Source: Colivivens sp964452915
GTDB lineage: Bacteria; Bacteroidota; Bacteroidia; Bacteroidales; Bacteroidaceae
Assembly: GCA_964452915.1 (NCBI GenBank)
Contig: CAYVNW010000039.1
Location: 1-23,547 of the forward strand
DNA: 23,547 nucleotides
Direction: 5' to 3'
In this document: positions 23,486 through 23,547 of the stretch, one piece after another
Numbering within the stretch: position 1 is the stretch's first letter
Layout of the letters: the number at the start of each line of letters is the position of its first letter
Notes under the pieces: model-generated
Databases searched by the model: none
What the model was told of the DNA's origin: nothing
Seen by the model: only the letters and a program-made list of their open reading frames with translations
Program-made: the position numbers and the translations under genes

Positions 23486-23547
23486 GTGTAGTTATATGAA
23501 TGCTTATATAATTATATAGTATATAGATTTAATTAAAAATATTATGT

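Larger units (their letters stand above)
23152..23547. other. Downstream intergenic region of xerD
   Basis: No protein gene of useful size. The stretch holds spaced GTTTAC-type repeats (23205-23243), a 26-bp perfect palindrome (23256-23281), a minus-strand candidate small RNA and its consensus promoter (23454-23485), and a GTACAATTGTAC palindrome (23459-23470). The last 50 bases are almost pure A/T. The window ends without a further gene start. Confidence 0.6.

Noticed and set aside
23500..23547. Possible dif/XerCD site in the AT-rich window end
   Set aside because: The stretch has TATA-rich half-palindromes, but I could not match a dif core with both XerC and XerD arms; simple AT-richness explains it.

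Overview
The window looks like Bacteroidales chromosome, probably Prevotella-like. The protein families fit that order (PorZ-type T9SS propeller protein, GH43 enzymes, Bacteroidota-style MutS, LeuRS and XerD). The best promoters match the Bacteroidetes consensus TTTG-N19-21-TAnnTTTG rather than -35/-10 boxes. Coding DNA is AT-rich except for one visibly GC-richer insertion sequence. Species is inference only.

Layout. 1-588 holds no convincing protein gene but contains a strongly folded stretch (about 384-560) ending in a classic intrinsic terminator. A hexapeptide-repeat acyltransferase follows (+) and shares a bidirectional terminator with the convergent greA-HIT pair (-). A tight minus-strand operon then reads leuS > yitT::rdgB-like fusion > rdgB > porZ. 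9876-10713 is gene-poor but rich in inverted repeats. An IS3-family element (10714-12140) has cut off the 3' part of a GH43 gene, which lies just downstream of an intact GH43-CBM6 gene. A seven-gene minus-strand operon follows: aroQ > O-methyltransferase > rbfA > LolE-type permease fused to a lipoprotein > TrmH-family methyltransferase > mutS > U32 protein, with spacings from a 4-nt overlap to 6 nt. xerD is divergent from aroQ. The last 400 bases hold a 26-bp perfect palindrome, helically spaced GTTTAC repeats and a consensus minus-strand promoter, which may form a small RNA gene.

Most genes are housekeeping: tRNA charging, nucleotide-pool sanitation, mismatch repair, RNA modification, ribosome maturation, the shikimate pathway and chromosome-dimer resolution. 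The unusual parts are two gene fusions. In one, a YitT membrane protein carries a degenerate copy of the neighbouring RdgB enzyme, apparently after tandem duplication. In the other, a LolE permease runs directly into what should be the signal peptide of a separate lipoprotein. Also notable are two consecutive poly-A slippery sites in the IS and two candidate structured RNAs at the window edges.
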